From contig VRUF01000190.1 in the NCBI GenBank assembly GCA_019456245.1, positions 1-5,842 of the forward strand: a stretch of DNA of 5,842 nt. Reading direction: 5' to 3'. Under the pieces are notes generated by a model, which was not told the DNA's origin, ran no database searches, and worked only from the letters and a program-made list of their open reading frames with translations. Shown here piece by piece: positions 5,230 to 5,842 of this stretch. Numbering within the stretch: position 1 is the stretch's first letter; each line of letters begins with the position of its first letter. The DNA comes from Planctomycetota bacterium. GTDB lineage: Bacteria; Planctomycetota; Phycisphaerae; Sedimentisphaerales; Anaerohalosphaeraceae. A program made the position numbers and the translations under genes.

Positions 5230-5842
5230 ATGGTTGAAGAAAATATCAGCGATTCTGATGATCAAATCGAGGATCAATTCGTGGAGCAATTCGAGGATAT
5301 GCGTATCCTTGACGAGCTTAAGACTTCGTATCTGAATTATGCTATGAGCGTTATCGTCTCTCGTGCGTTGCCTGATGTTCGGGATGGTTTGAAGCCGTCT
5401 CAGCGTCGTATACTGGTTGCGATGAACGACCTTAACCTGGGGCCCCGTTCGAAGCATCGTAAATGCGCAAAGATCGTCGGTGATACGGGCGGTAATTATC
5501 ATCCGCATGGGGATCAGGCGACTTACGGAACTCTTGTTCGTCTGGGTCAGGGTTGGAATATGCGTTATCCGATGATCGATCCGCAGGGTAACTTCGGGAG
5601 TATCGATTCGGATCCTCCGGCAGCGATGCGTTATACGGAGGCCAGATTTGCGGATCCGGCGGTTGAGATGCTTGACGATCTTACGCGTGATACTGTTGAT
5701 TTTATTCCAAATTACGATGAGACCCGCAAGGAACCGGTTGTTCTTCCGAGTAAATTTCCTAACCTGCTTGTTAACGGCGGCAGCGGAATTGCAGTCGGTA
5801 TGGCGACTAATCTTTCTCCTCATAATGCGGGTGAGGTTTGCG
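5230..5842 (+). CDS. gyrA: DNA gyrase subunit A, N-terminal part (3' end beyond window)
   Basis: GyrA is the breakage-reunion subunit of gyrase (A2B2), which supercoils DNA with ATP. The 204 visible residues cover the start of the winged-helix/catalytic domain: LKTSYLNYAMSVIVSRALPD (30-49), RDGLKPSQRRIL (51-62), the HPHGD recognition-helix motif (91-95), QGNFGSIDSDPPAAMRYTEA (119-138) with catalytic Tyr135 preceded by Arg134, and LLVNGGSGIAVGMATN (179-194). The alignment offset to E. coli GyrA is 13 (Tyr122 to Tyr135). At the quinolone-contact sites Ser83 and Asp87 this protein has Gln96 and Gly100. The N-terminus carries an acidic stretch (SDSDDQIEDQFVEQFED) longer than in E. coli. The ATG at 5230 has a purine-rich SD region and a strong promoter upstream; Met24 is an alternative with poor spacing. 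ParC (topoisomerase IV) cannot be excluded without the C-terminal domain or a neighbouring gyrB/parE. Confidence 0.87.
   Translation, partial: MVEENISDSDDQIEDQFVEQFEDMRILDELKTSYLNYAMSVIVSRALPDVRDGLKPSQRRILVAMNDLNLGPRSKHRKCAKIVGDTGGNYHPHGDQATYGTLVRLGQGWNMRYPMIDPQGNFGSIDSDPPAAMRYTEARFADPAVEMLDDLTRDTVDFIPNYDETRKEPVVLPSKFPNLLVNGGSGIAVGMATNLSPHNAGEVC

Noticed and set aside
5221..5823. 200-residue minus-strand open frame opposite gyrA
   Set aside because: Codon-aligned antisense of a clear gyrA; composition is an artefact of codon bias.

Overview
The window looks like chromosomal DNA of a bacterium, most plausibly a planctomycete of the Phycisphaerae/Sedimentisphaerales type. That placement is inference. 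It rests on two long type I signal peptidases carrying an internal Cys4 zinc ribbon and a large insertion before the last catalytic box, an architecture I associate with that lineage from memory, and on an HU/IHF protein with an RDFGVFE motif. No taxonomic marker gene is present. Coding sequences on the + strand favour G and T at third codon positions, while the two minus-strand genes are richer in A and C, as expected if + is the leading replication strand.

Layout. (1) Bases 1-619: the 3' part of an unrecognised charged protein, open at the left edge. (2) 620-702: a convergent junction with an inverted repeat that can serve as a two-way terminator. (3) 703-1011, minus: an HU/IHF-family DNA-binding protein with a good Shine-Dalgarno (SD) sequence. 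(4) 1012-1566: a 555-base divergent spacer without a convincing gene. It holds a 14-bp palindrome, a terminator-like hairpin with a T tract, six 7-bp units of the TTTTAAG type and a GC-rich inverted repeat. (5) 1567-3135 and 3229-4701: two tandem paralogous signal peptidases. Each has the Ser/Lys dyad and boxes B-E, plus a zinc ribbon between boxes B and C and a beta-rich insertion of about 220-240 residues between boxes D and E. Each gene ends in the same 45-bp sequence (42/45 identical). (6) 4757-4942, minus: a candidate small protein of 61 residues. (7) 5080-5108: a near-consensus sigma70-type promoter, then a leader of about 115 bases. (8) 5230 to the right edge: the N-terminal 204 residues of DNA gyrase subunit A.

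How the genes fit together. HU and gyrase are housekeeping chromosome-topology functions. The signal peptidase pair would process exported preproteins at the cytoplasmic membrane, and two divergent copies side by side suggest divided substrates or regulation. The points most worth a second look are the zinc-ribbon signal peptidase pair, the near-identical 3' element behind two strongly diverged genes, and the non-canonical residues in the quinolone-binding region of GyrA. I see no transposase, CRISPR array, tRNA, rRNA or phage gene, and no clear evidence of a wholly new multi-gene system.
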